Notes: generated from the sequence alone by a model not told the origin. Numbered from the stretch's first letter, positions 1 to 9,018 are shown. The stretch is 21,231 nt of DNA from Chrysochromulina tobinii (GCA_001275005.1 JWZX01001257.1:1-21231); one strand, 5' to 3'. Made by a program: numbers and translations.

Positions 1-108
1 GCCGAGGCTAAGGCAGCTGCAGAGGCGGCGGCGAAGGCCGAGGCTAAGGCAGCTGCAGAGGCGGCGGCGAAGGCCGAGGCTAAGGCAGCTGCAGAGGCGG
101 CGGCGAAG
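1..108 (+). repeat. 36-bp tandem repeat, three identical copies
   Basis: Three perfect head-to-tail copies of a 36-bp unit lie at 1-36, 37-72 and 73-108, each encoding 12 residues of Ala/Glu/Lys coil in frame. A degenerate continuation runs to about 130. Identity at synonymous sites shows recent unit duplication, not only amino-acid selection. The array may extend left of the window. Confidence 0.9.
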
Positions 109-1259
109 GCCGAGGCTGAGGCGGCCGCTGCCGCGGCGGCGGAGGCGGCTGCAGCAGTAGCAGCGGCCGACGCACGGGCGGAGACGTCTGCGGCCGCGTT
201 GGAGCGGGAGGCGCGATTAGCGCGCGAGAGGGAGCAGGCACAGGCTACGGCGGCCGCCGAGGCGAAGGCGGTAGCCGAGGCGAAGGCGGCGGCTGAAGCC
301 AATGCGGCAGCAGAGGCCAAGGCAGCAGCTGAGGCTAGAGCAGCAGCAGAAGCCAAGGCAGCAGAGGCCAAGGCAGCGGCGGAGGCCAAGGCGGCAGAGG
401 CCAAGGCAGCGGCGGAGGCGAAGGCGGCAGCAGAGGCCAAGGCAGCGGCGGAGGCGAAGGCGGCAGCAGAGGCCAAGGCAGCGGCGGAGGCGAAGGGGGC
501 AGCAGAGGCCGAGGCAGCGACGGAGGCGAAGGCGTCAGCAGAGGCCAAGGCAGCGGCCGAGGCGAAGGCGGCGGCAGAGGCCAAGGCAGCGGCGGAGGCG
601 AAGGAGACGGCCGAGCTGAAGGCGGCGGCCGACATCGCCGCAGCGCAAGTGAAGGCGTCAGCCGAGGCGAAGGCAGCGGCCGACAGGGCGGCAGCGGAGG
701 CCGAGGCGAAGACCAAGGGAGCACCGCCTGTCCCAGTGGAGCTACGTCCAGCCGCCGATGCGCCGTGCGCGTCGACCAGCGACGCGGTGGCACGACCAGG
801 CTCAGTGACTGGTGCAAAGCTTCAGGACGCCCGCGAGCGCGACGCGCGCCTGAACTCCACCGCATGGGCTCCACCACCGCCGCTGCCGTCCACACCGGCG
901 CCGTCCAGGGCGAGCGTGCCGCGCGCCGAGGGCAGCGGCCTCGATGGTCCCAGCTTTGAGGTAAGAGGCAAGGGAGCGCTGCCTGCAGGCGCGCGCCAGC
1001 CGCTCGACGCGAAGGCGGCCTACATCCGCACTGCCGAGACGATGCGGCGCAACGCGGAGCGCAACGAGGGCACCATCGGCGATCTCGCCCTCAAGCTCGC
1101 GGAGATGCAGGCGACGACCTGCGAGCTGCGCACGCGCTCGGCCATCCGACGGCCCGGCGGCGCGCCCGAGACACTCGGAGCAGAGGGCGCGAGCGGTCGC
1201 CCACCCACCAACACCGAGCGCACCAGGCCACACCGCCCCGCTGGGGAGCTGGCTGGATT

Positions 1260-1293
<34 letters not shown>

Positions 1294-1389
1294 CCGCGGC
1301 GCCATGGCAAGACCGGCAACATGCTACAGTGGCACGGTACGCGCTCATACTTGGAGCAGGACCTGCACCTTCATGCGGAGCGCCGCTAA
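1..1389 (+). CDS. Ala/Lys/Glu-rich coiled-coil protein, 5' partial
   Basis: The reading frame is open from the first base of the window to the TAA at 1387-1389, with no in-frame ATG in the first 200 bases, so the gene starts outside the window; at least 462 residues are visible. The first ~240 residues are almost pure EAKAAA-type repeats, predicted as one long alanine-rich helix or coiled coil. A Pro/Ser-rich linker follows, then a second helical stretch at about 1009-1130 (AYIRTAETMRRNAER, then a Glu/Leu-rich helix). Near the end an 11-unit GCA run encodes polyalanine. The last ~30 residues look less protein-like, so an unseen splice event could change the C-terminus. No catalytic domain is visible. 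The composition resembles the coil of the RING protein at 5109-6680, but this could be low-complexity convergence. Function unknown. Confidence 0.6.
1261..1293 (+). repeat. (GCA)11 trinucleotide microsatellite
   Basis: Eleven uninterrupted GCA units are seen, read as polyalanine in the frame of the Ala-rich coiled-coil gene. Such runs vary in length by slippage. Confidence 0.85.
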
Positions 1390-2202
1390 ACATCGGATCC
1401 ACTTGTAACGTTAGCCCGGCACCCAGTCCGCCCACACCCGCCCGGCCCGTCCAGCACCTCGCCTCTCCCGGCGTCCGAGCGTCCGCTTCCGGCGCGCCGG
1501 ACCACGAGGACCGACAACTGGCCGAAGTGAGCGAACACTCCGAGTGTAACACTGCAGCGTAAATCCTGCGTAATACGGTACGTTCTTGTGGCCTTGTCAT
1601 TGAGCTCTAGAGGTAGATGTACACGAAGAACGACCGAGCGGATCTAGCACCGCACATCCGGCATGTAAATGATTTGAGAAAAGGATTCGGCGCGCGCTCA
1701 GAGCGTGTTGCATACGATACCTTGTACGATTTGTAAGTAGAGAACACGCGACGATCTACATGTATACGACATCTCTCCCTGTCTTCCACAACCACATCAA
1801 CCGCCCACCCCGACTTCCTTGTTGTGGTGTTCCCCTGGGTTCATCCTTGTGGTGCTCCTTTGACTCCTCTTATGTTCCTGTACAGCGCAGTAACAGCGCA
1901 GTGCTTTCAGTGCTTCCAATGCGTCCTTGTTTTCCTTCCCATCTTGTCCTCCATGAGTCCTTGTACATGTATGTTCCTTGTGCCCCTTGGCCGCTTGGGC
2001 TGCTCACCTTGTCTGTTAGTTTCCTGGAAGTACTTGCTCTCGCGAAAGACGAGCTGCGCCTTCTTCTGATCGTGTCTGATCCCCCTCCCCTCCCGTTACC
2101 CCTCCCGTTACCCCTCCCGTACCCCTCCCGGGTTTAAGGGGGGTACATAGGGGGCGAAAGTAAGGGCGAAAGGGGGGGCGCTGAGGTTATCCGACAGGCC
2201 CA
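1390..2202. other. Spacer without a recognisable gene
   Basis: About 810 bases lie between the Ala-rich gene and the 3' end of the Ser-rich gene. Base composition falls towards 50% GC and open frames here (for example 1760-2137 +) have no protein-like composition or motifs. The only structure seen is the C-rich then G-rich pair of blocks at 2081-2178, listed separately. It may hold the 3' end of the left gene if that gene is spliced. Confidence 0.5.
2081..2178. repeat. C-rich tandem repeat followed by G-run block
   Basis: From 2087 a roughly 12-bp unit of the form CCCCTCCCGTTA is repeated four times with small changes (2087-2098, 2099-2110, 2111-2121, 2122-2132). After a TTTAA hinge the same strand switches to runs of 3-7 G (2138-2178). 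The two blocks are partly self-complementary: a GTACCCC/GGGGTAC pair flanks the hinge. Both strands therefore carry four or more G-runs. It sits just past the stop codon of the minus-strand Ser-rich gene. Confidence 0.75.
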
Positions 2203-2838
2203 TCACACCGACACCCCCATACTGCGAGCACCAAGTAAGAACGTCATCCAAAAAGCGTTGTCGCCCAACGGTGCACGATGCTGCAGTCTGCGCTCGCGAA
2301 GTACGTTTCCAAATCCCTCAGCAGCGGATGCTCGGATGAGGCGATTGATCTCGTCTGCTTCGGTTGGGTGTCTGCCCGTCTTATTTGTGGAGCGGCTTGC
2401 TTCACCTGTGGCTTGCAACTTCGAAGTATTCCGTTTGTGAATCGATTTGCGAAGTGTCTCAAGATCAGACTCCCTCTCCTCATCCTGCGCGAAGAGCTCA
2501 GCCATTTCGATTTCGGCTGCTAACCTGGCGTGGAGTTCAGCATCTAAACGCCGAGCAAGCTCAATGTCAAGTTGTGCTTTAACGGATGCCTTCATGCTCC
2601 GTCGCCAGCTCCGAGGTGCCGAATAGAGGACTTCGATAGAAGTGCGTTTGGCTTGCGGAGGCTGTCGCGAGGCCGACGGGAGTTGTACTTGGCGCGGCAA
2701 CTCGAGGCTGCTCCTGCTACTCATACTCCCCCGAGCACGGAATTGTTGGGTCGGCATCTCGATGCTGGAGCTTCTGCTACTCATACTCCCCGAGGGGCGC
2801 ATGCTCCATGAAAGCTTGTCACGCAATTTTTTGGACAT
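2203..2838 (-). CDS. Hypothetical Ser/Arg-rich protein, 211 aa
   Basis: The open frame starts at ATG 2838 (the longer frame begins at TTG, so I chose the first ATG) and ends at TGA 2203. The N-terminal ~70 residues are basic and Ser-rich, with the block GSMSSRSS occurring twice about 25 residues apart. A helical, charged middle follows (ARRLDAELHARLAAEIEMAEL, about residues 95-115) and an Arg-rich C-terminal half. No signal peptide, membrane segment or known domain is seen. The repeated Ser-Arg blocks would suit phosphorylation sites, but that is inference. In its favour as a real gene are the amphipathic helix, the repeat kept in frame, and the lack of a competing frame. I do not recognise the family. 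Confidence 0.45.
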   Translation of the reverse strand: MSKKLRDKLSWSMRPSGSMSSRSSSIEMPTQQFRARGSMSSRSSLELPRQVQLPSASRQPPQAKRTSIEVLYSAPRSWRRSMKASVKAQLDIELARRLDAELHARLAAEIEMAELFAQDEERESDLETLRKSIHKRNTSKLQATGEASRSTNKTGRHPTEADEINRLIRASAAEGFGNVLRERRLQHRAPLGDNAFWMTFLLGARSMGVSV

Positions 2839-3230
2839 CCGTCCGGTCAAACACAATTTTAATTAAATTCGAACAGAAAGTAACGGGAGGGCATGCATGC
2901 TTACCTGCTCATGCTTACAAGAATTGGTGACCCGTCGAGGACCTTATCGAGGACCACGACGACGCATGATTCTTTCAAAATGCTTCCAGCCAGTTGTTCG
3001 TAATCTGATTGTCATCGAACTTAAATCGAACGATTATGTAACCCAGAATCCCACCCACACCCACACGGCGACCTGCTGCTCACGGCCCCACGACACACCA
3101 CAGACAGAATTCCGCGTCTCTCACCATACATGTATACCGTACAGTAGTGTCTCTCGGCCATTTGTCGCATGCACAAAAAAGGGGCGCTCGCATTCGCGCA
3201 TGTACTCTTTGCATCCTCTGAATCCTTCCA
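2839..3230. other. Spacer between divergent genes
   Basis: About 390 bases lie between the start of the minus-strand Ser-rich gene and the start of the HA-repeat gene on +, so it should contain both promoters. It is relatively AT-rich with a short CACACC repeat near 3054-3064. I see no open frame with protein-like content and no recognisable RNA gene. Confidence 0.4.
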
Positions 3231-4132
3231 ATGAAACAATTCTTCGTCACACTGTTGCTTCTCCGAGCCATCACTGCCGGTGCGAGCTGGGTAGGCTACA
3301 CGATGCATACACGCGTCGAGGCATGCAAGTCCCTGACCCCGTCGAGGCGCTTCGGCCACGTGCATGCCTTGATGGTGGAAGACCCTGAGCAAGGTTGGAA
3401 GGCATCGCTCGACGAGCTGCACAAATTCGCTGATTCGTGGGGCAATTCAAACGCGCCTATGAACACGCCGCTCGGTCGGTGGTGCGCCACCCAGAGGCGC
3501 TTGAATACGCTCGGGCAACTCGTTGATGAACGCGTGGTGCGCGCCAGCCCTTCCCGAGAGTGCGACTCGTGCGCGCTGTGTCCGCTGTGATGCCCTTCAT
3601 CCCTCCCCGCCGCCACATCTTCCTTCGTTTCGCGCAGCGAGCTCTCGACAACTTGGGCTTCCTCTGGGACTCACCCACCGACATAGATGACCCCACGGCT
3701 GAATTTCCGGGCGGTGACAGTTGGGACACCATGTGCGACCGATTCGCCGGGTATCGGCAAGAGTACGGTGATGGCCAAGTGCCCAAAAAGTTCAACCTGG
3801 ATCCGGTGCTCGGCGGCTGGGTGGCGGCCGTGCGCCGCCGTCGCGAGGCGCTCGGCGCGTCACGCGTCGTGCAGCTCGAGGCCTTAGGCTTCGAATGGGT
3901 CTCGACGAGGCAGTGTGGTTCCGCCTTCATGGAGACGTTTAGAGAGTTACGGTGCTTCTACGATGAACATGGGCACACCGAGGTCGCAAGAGTGCTGGGC
4001 GAGACTTCGGATTTGGCGCGCTGGTGTGACGCGCAGCGCAGTGCGAACGCGCGAGGGCTGCTGCCTGATAAGCGGCAGGCGTATCTGGAGGGGATCGGCT
4101 TCGCGTGGTGCAAGGATCCGACGCAACTGTGA
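3231..4132 (+). CDS. Helicase-associated (HA) repeat protein, two exons
   Basis: Exons 3231-3533 and 3638-4132 join to give 265 residues. Three successive HA repeats (Pfam Helicase-associated domain type) are visible. The first spans about residues 55-111 (GWKASLDELHKF ... LGRWCATQRR ... ALDNLGFLW) and crosses the intron. The second spans about 126-188 (LGGWVAAVRRRREAL ... LEALGFEW) and the third about 193-260 (FYDEHGHTEV ... ARWCDAQR ... LEGIGFAW). HA repeats are small helical units found singly or in long arrays in algae and bacteria, usually presumed to bind nucleic acid; there is no helicase core here. The N-terminus from ATG 3231 is hydrophobic (KQFFVTLLLL) and could be a targeting peptide; ATG 3303 is an alternative start without it. 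The exact N-terminus is uncertain and further 5' exons are possible. Confidence 0.75.
3534..3637 (+). other. GT-AG intron, 104 nt, in HA-repeat gene
   Basis: The intron begins GTGGTG, ends in a pyrimidine-rich tract and GCGCAG, and falls between complete codons (phase 0). Read through, the frame degenerates and hits a stop at 3588-3590. Spliced, it rejoins QRR...LVDER to RALDNLGFLW, exactly the spacing seen in the other two HA repeats of the same protein. Confidence 0.75.
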
Positions 4133-5108
4133 ACGCAACGGTGATCGGTGCAGGCGCAAGATGTTGCCCGCAGTAGGCAAGCAATGGTGGCCATCGCGGC
4201 ATCGGCGGTTTCAGCGTAGGGGTCACAAGGAGGTCTGTGGTGTCGCAGAGACCGAAACGGACCATGAGAGCGGCCCGGACCGACGGAACGACTCTGATGC
4301 GCTCGGCCCTGGCGGCCCTCAGGCTCAGCCACCCGACCCTACTCAGCACACTTACTACGGTGTATGACTGATTGACTGTTTGTAGAGCACTCAGATTAAA
4401 ATCAGGGTATGTGGATTGTGTGCAAATCCAGATATTAATTCCTCCCCTACCCCCACTTGGGTAAATCACATTTATAATCACTCATATTGATTATTGTTTA
4501 TTCGAAATTAGGCATAGCCATAGGATCGGATTGGATCGGATTGTACATTATTGTGTGCAAATCCACAGAGCCTCGTTGCCTGCGGCGCGCCATGCTGTGC
4601 GCGGGCTGGTATCGTGTGCGTCCTGTGTGCGAAGCGCACGCGCAATCAGAGTGCTAGTACTACAACATGCAAGACTCCATGTCGACTTCGGGACCCACAT
4701 TTAGTAGTACTAGCATCAACATTTTCCTTGTTTTCCGTCCGGCTAGCGGCCAGTGCGGCTTCGCTTGTTTTAAATCGAACGTCCGGCGTATTCGTATCTA
4801 ACTGAAATGAACAACTCTGACATCATAAAGTAACTCGTGAACGTGAAAACTGTTAGTGTATAGACTATAGTGTTGTACGTCGGGGCGAGGATGCGGGGAT
4901 CGCGCATCGCGCCTCGTCCGACGTCGGCACGGGCTCGCGTCGTCGCGTCGGCACACGCAACGATACGCATATCCCGCGGATACGGAATCCCCTAGTACCG
5001 CCCTACGACCCCGTCACCTTATTACGGTGTCCTAGTGGTCCTACGGATCCAGTTTTCGCCTTCTTTCGATCTACCTCTCTGAAAGGCACAGTGGCACATA
5101 GGTGTTGC
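4133..5108. other. Lower-GC spacer, no gene seen
   Basis: About 980 bases lie between the HA-repeat gene and the 3' end of the RING gene. This is the most AT-rich part of the window (especially 4370-4560 and 4780-4870). Short repeats are present: TGTGTGCAAATCCA at 4417-4430 and 4551-4564, and a tandem GGATCGGATT near 4523-4542. A 12-bp inverted repeat at 4652-4715 is listed separately. No open frame has protein-like composition. Confidence 0.45.
4652..4715. repeat. 12-bp perfect inverted repeat with 40-nt loop
   Basis: TGCTAGTACTAC at 4652-4663 is exactly complementary to GTAGTACTAGCA at 4704-4715, with 40 nt between. It lies in non-coding spacer, about 400 bp beyond the RING gene stop. It could be a transcribed hairpin or the ends of a very small inverted-repeat element. 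No target-site duplication is evident next to it. Confidence 0.6.
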
Positions 5109-6680
5109 CTAACAAAAACTGATGCCGCACTCGCCGCTGCCGGCCTGCCCGCTCGTGGTCCCGGCCGAATTCTTGACCTTTATTGCAGGGCCGCGAACCT
5201 TGCTCGGCGAAAGCATGCGCGTCCGTTGCTGCTGCTGCTGCGGCGGCGGCGGCGGCTGCGGCGGCGGCGGCGGCGGCGACACCGGTGGCGGCTCCTGCTG
5301 CTGCCCCGCGGGGGCTTGCGCTCGGGGTGATGCCCAGCCAACGGGCGGCGGCGGCGGGTGCTCAGCTTGCCGATGGAAACCCTGTGCGACGAGCGTCCGT
5401 ACACGCGCTTCGAGGTGGTCTGCTAGGGCAGGCTGCTCCGCCCACCTTCCGCTGCGCAGGCTGTCGACAGCCTCGACGATAAGTTCCTCCACCTCGGCAC
5501 GCGAAAGGCGCGCGAGGTGCTGCGCGATGCCCGAATGGCGCGTGGCCACCTCGGCAGCCGCACTCGCTGCCGCCAGCAAAGCTGGATCGATACTGAGGCC
5601 CCGTTGTGGAACATTCGCGCGCTGTGCCGGGCGCTGTTGGGCAGGCGCGCACGTGACGGGCGTCGCAGTGCGAGGGGCTGCAGGGGCCGCAAATGCGGCC
5701 GCGGCCTGCGTCGCTGCCTGTAGGGCCGCATGTGCTGCTGCCTCCCGCTCTGCCGCCAGCTGCGCTGCCGCTTGCTCCACTGCCTCCTTCTCCGCCGCAG
5801 CCCTCTGCGCTGCGGCGAGCTCTTCAGACGCCAGAAAGGCCGCCGCCTTCAGCCTCGCCGCCCGCTCCGCCGCCGCCTGGCGCTCCACCACCAGCCTGCG
5901 CTCGGCCGCCGCCTTCTCGGCCGCCGCCTTCTCGCCCGCCGCCTTCTCGGCCGCCGCTTTCTTCTCGGCCGCCGCTTTCTTCTCGGCCGCCGCTTTCTTC
6001 TCGGCCGCGGCCTTCTCGGCCGCCGCCTTCTCGGCCGCCGCCTTTTGGGCCGCCGCCTTCTCGGCCGCAGCTTTCTTCTCGGCCGCCGCTTTCTTCTCGG
6101 CCGCCGCCTTCTCGGTCGCCGCCTTCTCGGCCGCCGCCTTTTGGGCCGCCGCCTTTTCGGCCGCCGCCTTCTCGGCCGCGGCTTTTCTCTCGGAAGCTGC
6201 CTTCTCTGCGGCCGCCTTCTCGGCAGCCTTCTTCATCTCCGCAGCCGCTCGTTCGGCCGCAGCCTTCTTCTCCGCGGCCGCCTTCTCCGCGGCCGCTTTC
6301 TCCGCGGCCGCCTTTTCCGCAGCCGCCCTCTCTGAGGCCGCCCTCTCCGCTCGCTCTGCGGCCGCCTTCTCAGCCTCAAGGCGTTTCGCCGCTGCCGTAT
6401 CCTCCGCCGCCCACTCAGCAGCTGCCCTCTCGGCCGCCTCGGCTTCAGCCGCCTTCATCATATTGGCAATCTCGGCCTCATCGTCGAGCCCATTTGTAGG
6501 TGTCACCTGCTCGAACCTCTCCACGAATGCAGAGCAATAGGGACACTTGGCGGCCACCCGCTTGGCATGCGTTGCCTTGAGAGCCGCGGCGCATGCTGCG
6601 CATAGGCTGTGCTGGCACGGCATCATCACCTCTGCGACGCATTCATCCGCGCAGACACCGCACAAGTCGTCATCGTCCAT
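5109..6680 (-). CDS. RING-finger (C3HC4) coiled-coil protein, probable E3 ubiquitin ligase
   Basis: Start ATG 6680, stop TAG 5109; 523 residues. The open frame extends 24 codons upstream to a TTG, but the first ATG gives [11 protein letters not shown] complete C3HC4 RING occupies about residues 7-49: C7-x2-C10, C22-x-H24, C27-x2-C30, C46-x2-C49. RING domains of this class recruit a ubiquitin-loaded E2, so an E3 role is the default reading. After it comes a ~250-residue Ala/Lys/Glu coil (AAAEK units, about 70-330), then a predicted helical patch ([17 protein letters not shown], about 390-450). The tail is rich in Pro and Gln, with polyPro runs encoded by GGC/GGT-type repeats on the plus strand. 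No membrane segment is seen. It is divergent from the DENN gene, with 193 bp between start codons. The open frame on the opposite strand is an antisense shadow of the repeat. Confidence 0.8.
   Translation of the reverse strand: MDDDDLCGVCADECVAEVMMPCQHSLCAACAAALKATHAKRVAAKCPYCSAFVERFEQVTPTNGLDDEAEIANMMKAAEAEAAERAAAEWAAEDTAAAKRLEAEKAAAERAERAASERAAAEKAAAEKAAAEKAAAEKKAAAERAAAEMKKAAEKAAAEKAASERKAAAEKAAAEKAAAQKAAAEKAATEKAAAEKKAAAEKKAAAEKAAAQKAAAEKAAAEKAAAEKKAAAEKKAAAEKKAAAEKAAGEKAAAEKAAAERRLVVERQAAAERAARLKAAAFLASEELAAAQRAAAEKEAVEQAAAQLAAEREAAAHAALQAATQAAAAFAAPAAPRTATPVTCAPAQQRPAQRANVPQRGLSIDPALLAAASAAAEVATRHSGIAQHLARLSRAEVEELIVEAVDSLRSGRWAEQPALADHLEARVRTLVAQGFHRQAEHPPPPPVGWASPRAQAPAGQQQEPPPVSPPPPPPQPPPPPQQQQQRTRMLSPSKVRGPAIKVKNSAGTTSGQAGSGECGISFC
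5880..6330 (-). repeat. Degenerate 15-bp coding repeats (AAAEK array)
   Basis: Tandem units of about 15 bp (plus-strand TTCTCGGCCGCCGCC), with 18-bp variants adding a Lys codon, fill this part of the RING gene. Many units are identical at the DNA level, indicating repeat expansion. The symmetric GCC/GGC content creates long spurious frames on the other strand. Confidence 0.8.
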
Positions 6681-6873
6681 CGACGTCGCTGAATGCGTAG
6701 CGAAGCGAGGAAACTTGGCCTTTCCTTTCCCCCGAATCTTGACGAACCCCAACTAATTCCCACTGGAGGCCCACGCCCCTCCTCAACACCTACTCCTGTG
6801 AGTCCAGGTTTCCATTGGTGTACCGGGTATTCACACATTCTATTCGGCGAAAACCGAGACTTTCTACTTCAGC
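6681..6873. promoter_or_regulatory. Divergent promoter region of RING and DENN genes
   Basis: The two start codons (6680 on -, 6874 on +) face away from each other across 193 bp, so both promoters must lie here or overlap the 5' ends. A GTACCGGGTA element at 6820-6829 lies 45-54 nt before the DENN ATG and resembles elements before three minus-strand genes. No TATA box is obvious. Confidence 0.45.
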
Positions 6874-9018
6874 ATGCCCGCTGCCATCAAGCTGGGCGCC
6901 CTCCACAACGCGCCGTCGAGCGTGGACCCGGCATTTGTGATGGCGCTGTGCACACCACAGCCCTCTTGCCTGCTCAATTCGGCAAGCGAGCGCGAACAGA
7001 TGGCACTGAAGACGCTCGCGCGAGCGCATGCTGCCAACAAGGAAGGTGCGACTGTGAAGGCTGCGGCGCTGTTCTACGAGGCGGCGCAGCTCGAGCCTTA
7101 CCGTACGTCTACACTCTTGTCGCATTTGAGCATGCGGTTCAAGCTTGGCGAGGCTGAGCTCGTTGTGGCGAGCTACTTATGGCTGCTTGAGCATCGAGAG
7201 CTCAGTGAGCGAGAGTGGGAGCACGTGCGGTGCAAGCTTCGTGAGGTTAGCCAGCGCGTCGTCGAGACGGAGGAGACGCGCCGCGCGGCCGTGACCATCC
7301 AGCGCATCGCGCGCGGCCGTTCGGCGTCAACTGCGGTACTCCGGCGGCGGCATCAGAATGAGGCCGCACGGGTCATCAACCGGTGCTGGTTGCGACGGGC
7401 GCGTCAGCGCCACGACCTTGGCGTCGCGCCGCTCGTGACGCATGTGGTGCTGCTCTGCCTGCCGCCTGCCTTGGTCGACTACAACGGCGGCGCGCCGCTC
7501 GACGAGGCGGACGGCGAGCCGGCGCGTTGTACAGCGCGTCAGCCTGCGAGCGTGCTCGCGTCGTATGCGCTACCGAACCGCCGCCATCTGGTCAGTCCGG
7601 AGGCCCTCGCCCCGTTTGCGAGCATGGCGCTGCCGACGAGCCAGCCGCCGCACGTTGGTGGCGTCCTCAACTTCGTCGTCACCACGCGCAGCGGTTTGGC
7701 GCTGCAGGGGTGTGCCCTCTCCTTCGCGGAGATGCAGCGGCACCCATCGAGCGCCGTTGCGGGCGCTCTGCTACCACACTCGCCCTCGCCCTCGATGTCG
7801 CCATCGGCATCGACGTCGCCGCGGGAGGTGCTCGTGCTGCTGGGGCAGCGCTACTTGCCCCGCGCGCTCGCAGCGTGCGCGCACGCGCTCTTGCCGCTTG
7901 CCTTGCCCCTGGCGAACGCTGCCGCTGCGGACGCATCCCGTGACGAGTCGTCAGCGAGGTGCGCGAGGTTGCGGGCCGCATGCCGTGCGTTGCTCTTACA
8001 GCCGGCGCCACGCGCCACCGGCTGGCCGTGCGTCGTGGAGTGCGCAGGCGTCCGCGTCACGTGCATCGTGCCCACGTTCCCGGCAGCCTCCACCCATGCG
8101 AGCGTCGTCGTCGGAGCGAGTGCGCTGTCGGCGGTGCCACCGCCGATGCCGCCGCCAGTCGAGCCTCTCTGCGAGGCGATCGCGCCGATGGGCGTGGAAG
8201 CGCTCACGACGGTGCTGACCGCGCTGCTGCTTGAGCAGAAGGTGCTCCTGATCTCAGCGCGAGCGAGCCGTCTCACCGCCGCTGCTTACACACTGAGCTC
8301 TCTACTCTTCCCCTTTCGCTGGTGTAACACCTTTGCTCCCCTTCTGCCACCCTCGCACGAGGCGGTCACGGCCATGCCCTTCCCATATATCTTGGGGATC
8401 GTGCGCGGCGCGCAGCACGCCCGACACGGCGCCCGACCGACGCCGGCCGCGCACGCCGGCGCCGAAACGGCGCCGTGTTGGGCGCCCGAGACGGCGCCGT
8501 CGTCGCCGAGCGAGGCGGTGCTCGTCGTCGGGCGCGAGGTGGTGCGCGTCTTCCTGGACGAGGGGCGTGTCGAAGGCAAAGAACTTCTGCCTCTACCTGA
8601 GCGCGAGGGCGTCGCCTTCCGCGCGCGCTTGCGTGCGGCTCTCGACGGCGGCGGTCGAGCATTCGGGTCCAGCGCGGCGAGCGATGCTGCTGTGCAGGCC
8701 GCATGCCTCGCCCTCACCAGCTCGTTGCTGTGCGACTGCCCGGCGCGTCTCGCTGTGTCGCGTGGCGCCCGTGACGACGCGTACGGCTCGAGCGCGGCGG
8801 AGGGACTCGAGACGCAGGACGAAGAGGTACGCGAGATCACCGACGCTTTCATACGCAAGCAGCCGGTGCTCTCGCGTGCCTTCGCGCGCAAGCTGTCCGA
8901 GACGGCCTCGTTCAAGCACTTCGTCGAGGTGCTTGTCCAACCCTCGTGCGCATGGCCGCGCTGGATGCACCTGTTCGCAGCGCACGCTCGCCACGAGGCG
9001 AAGAGGCGGCCGACCTGA
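6874..9018 (+). CDS. DENN-domain protein with IQ motifs, probable Rab regulator
   Basis: Start ATG 6874, stop TGA 9016-9018; 714 residues, no intron needed. Residues 40-110 form helical TPR-like units (AALFYEAAQLEP). Residues 137-176 contain two IQ-like motifs (AAVTIQRIARGRS and AARVINRCWLRRAR), expected to bind calmodulin-type light chains. A tripartite DENN module follows: upstream DENN at about 183-290 (LASYALPNRRHLVSPEALAPF, FVVTTRSGLALQG), core DENN at about 430-565 (LLLEQKVLLISARASRLTAA, SLLFPFRWCNTFAPLLPPS, MPFPYILGIVRG), and downstream DENN at about 660-705 (FIRKQPVLSRAFARKL). DENN proteins are typically GDP-GTP exchange factors for Rab GTPases in membrane traffic. Low-complexity Ser/Pro insertions interrupt the module near 300-315 and 515-545. 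The family is secure; the partner Rab cannot be read from sequence. Confidence 0.88.
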   Translation: MPAAIKLGALHNAPSSVDPAFVMALCTPQPSCLLNSASEREQMALKTLARAHAANKEGATVKAAALFYEAAQLEPYRTSTLLSHLSMRFKLGEAELVVASYLWLLEHRELSEREWEHVRCKLREVSQRVVETEETRRAAVTIQRIARGRSASTAVLRRRHQNEAARVINRCWLRRARQRHDLGVAPLVTHVVLLCLPPALVDYNGGAPLDEADGEPARCTARQPASVLASYALPNRRHLVSPEALAPFASMALPTSQPPHVGGVLNFVVTTRSGLALQGCALSFAEMQRHPSSAVAGALLPHSPSPSMSPSASTSPREVLVLLGQRYLPRALAACAHALLPLALPLANAAAADASRDESSARCARLRAACRALLLQPAPRATGWPCVVECAGVRVTCIVPTFPAASTHASVVVGASALSAVPPPMPPPVEPLCEAIAPMGVEALTTVLTALLLEQKVLLISARASRLTAAAYTLSSLLFPFRWCNTFAPLLPPSHEAVTAMPFPYILGIVRGAQHARHGARPTPAAHAGAETAPCWAPETAPSSPSEAVLVVGREVVRVFLDEGRVEGKELLPLPEREGVAFRARLRAALDGGGRAFGSSAASDAAVQAACLALTSSLLCDCPARLAVSRGARDDAYGSSAAEGLETQDEEVREITDAFIRKQPVLSRAFARKLSETASFKHFVEVLVQPSCAWPRWMHLFAAHARHEAKRRPT

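Noticed and set aside
1-108. CRISPR-like array from the 36-bp repeats
   Set aside because: Copies are directly adjacent without spacers and encode a coil in frame.
302-895. Gln/Arg-rich plus frame and Pro-rich minus frame over the left gene
   Set aside because: They are out-of-frame readings of the EAKAAA repeat; the frame open from base 1 has coil composition and a helical C-terminal part.
2085-2132. Telomere-like repeat
   Set aside because: The unit is about 12 bp and does not match TTAGGG or TTTAGGG; it is short and internal, so a local C-rich minisatellite is simpler.
5693-6499. Second long plus-strand frame, Pro/Arg/Ser-rich
   Set aside because: Also an antisense shadow of the GC-rich repeat, without any domain signal.
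5122-6540. Long plus-strand open frame (472 codons) opposite the RING gene
   Set aside because: It consists of Ala/Ser/Phe repeats produced by reading the AAAEK array backwards; the RING cysteine pattern supports the minus strand.
7442-8218. Arg/Ser-rich frame inside the DENN gene
   Set aside because: Composition is that of a GC-rich shadow; the DENN frame holds all domain motifs.
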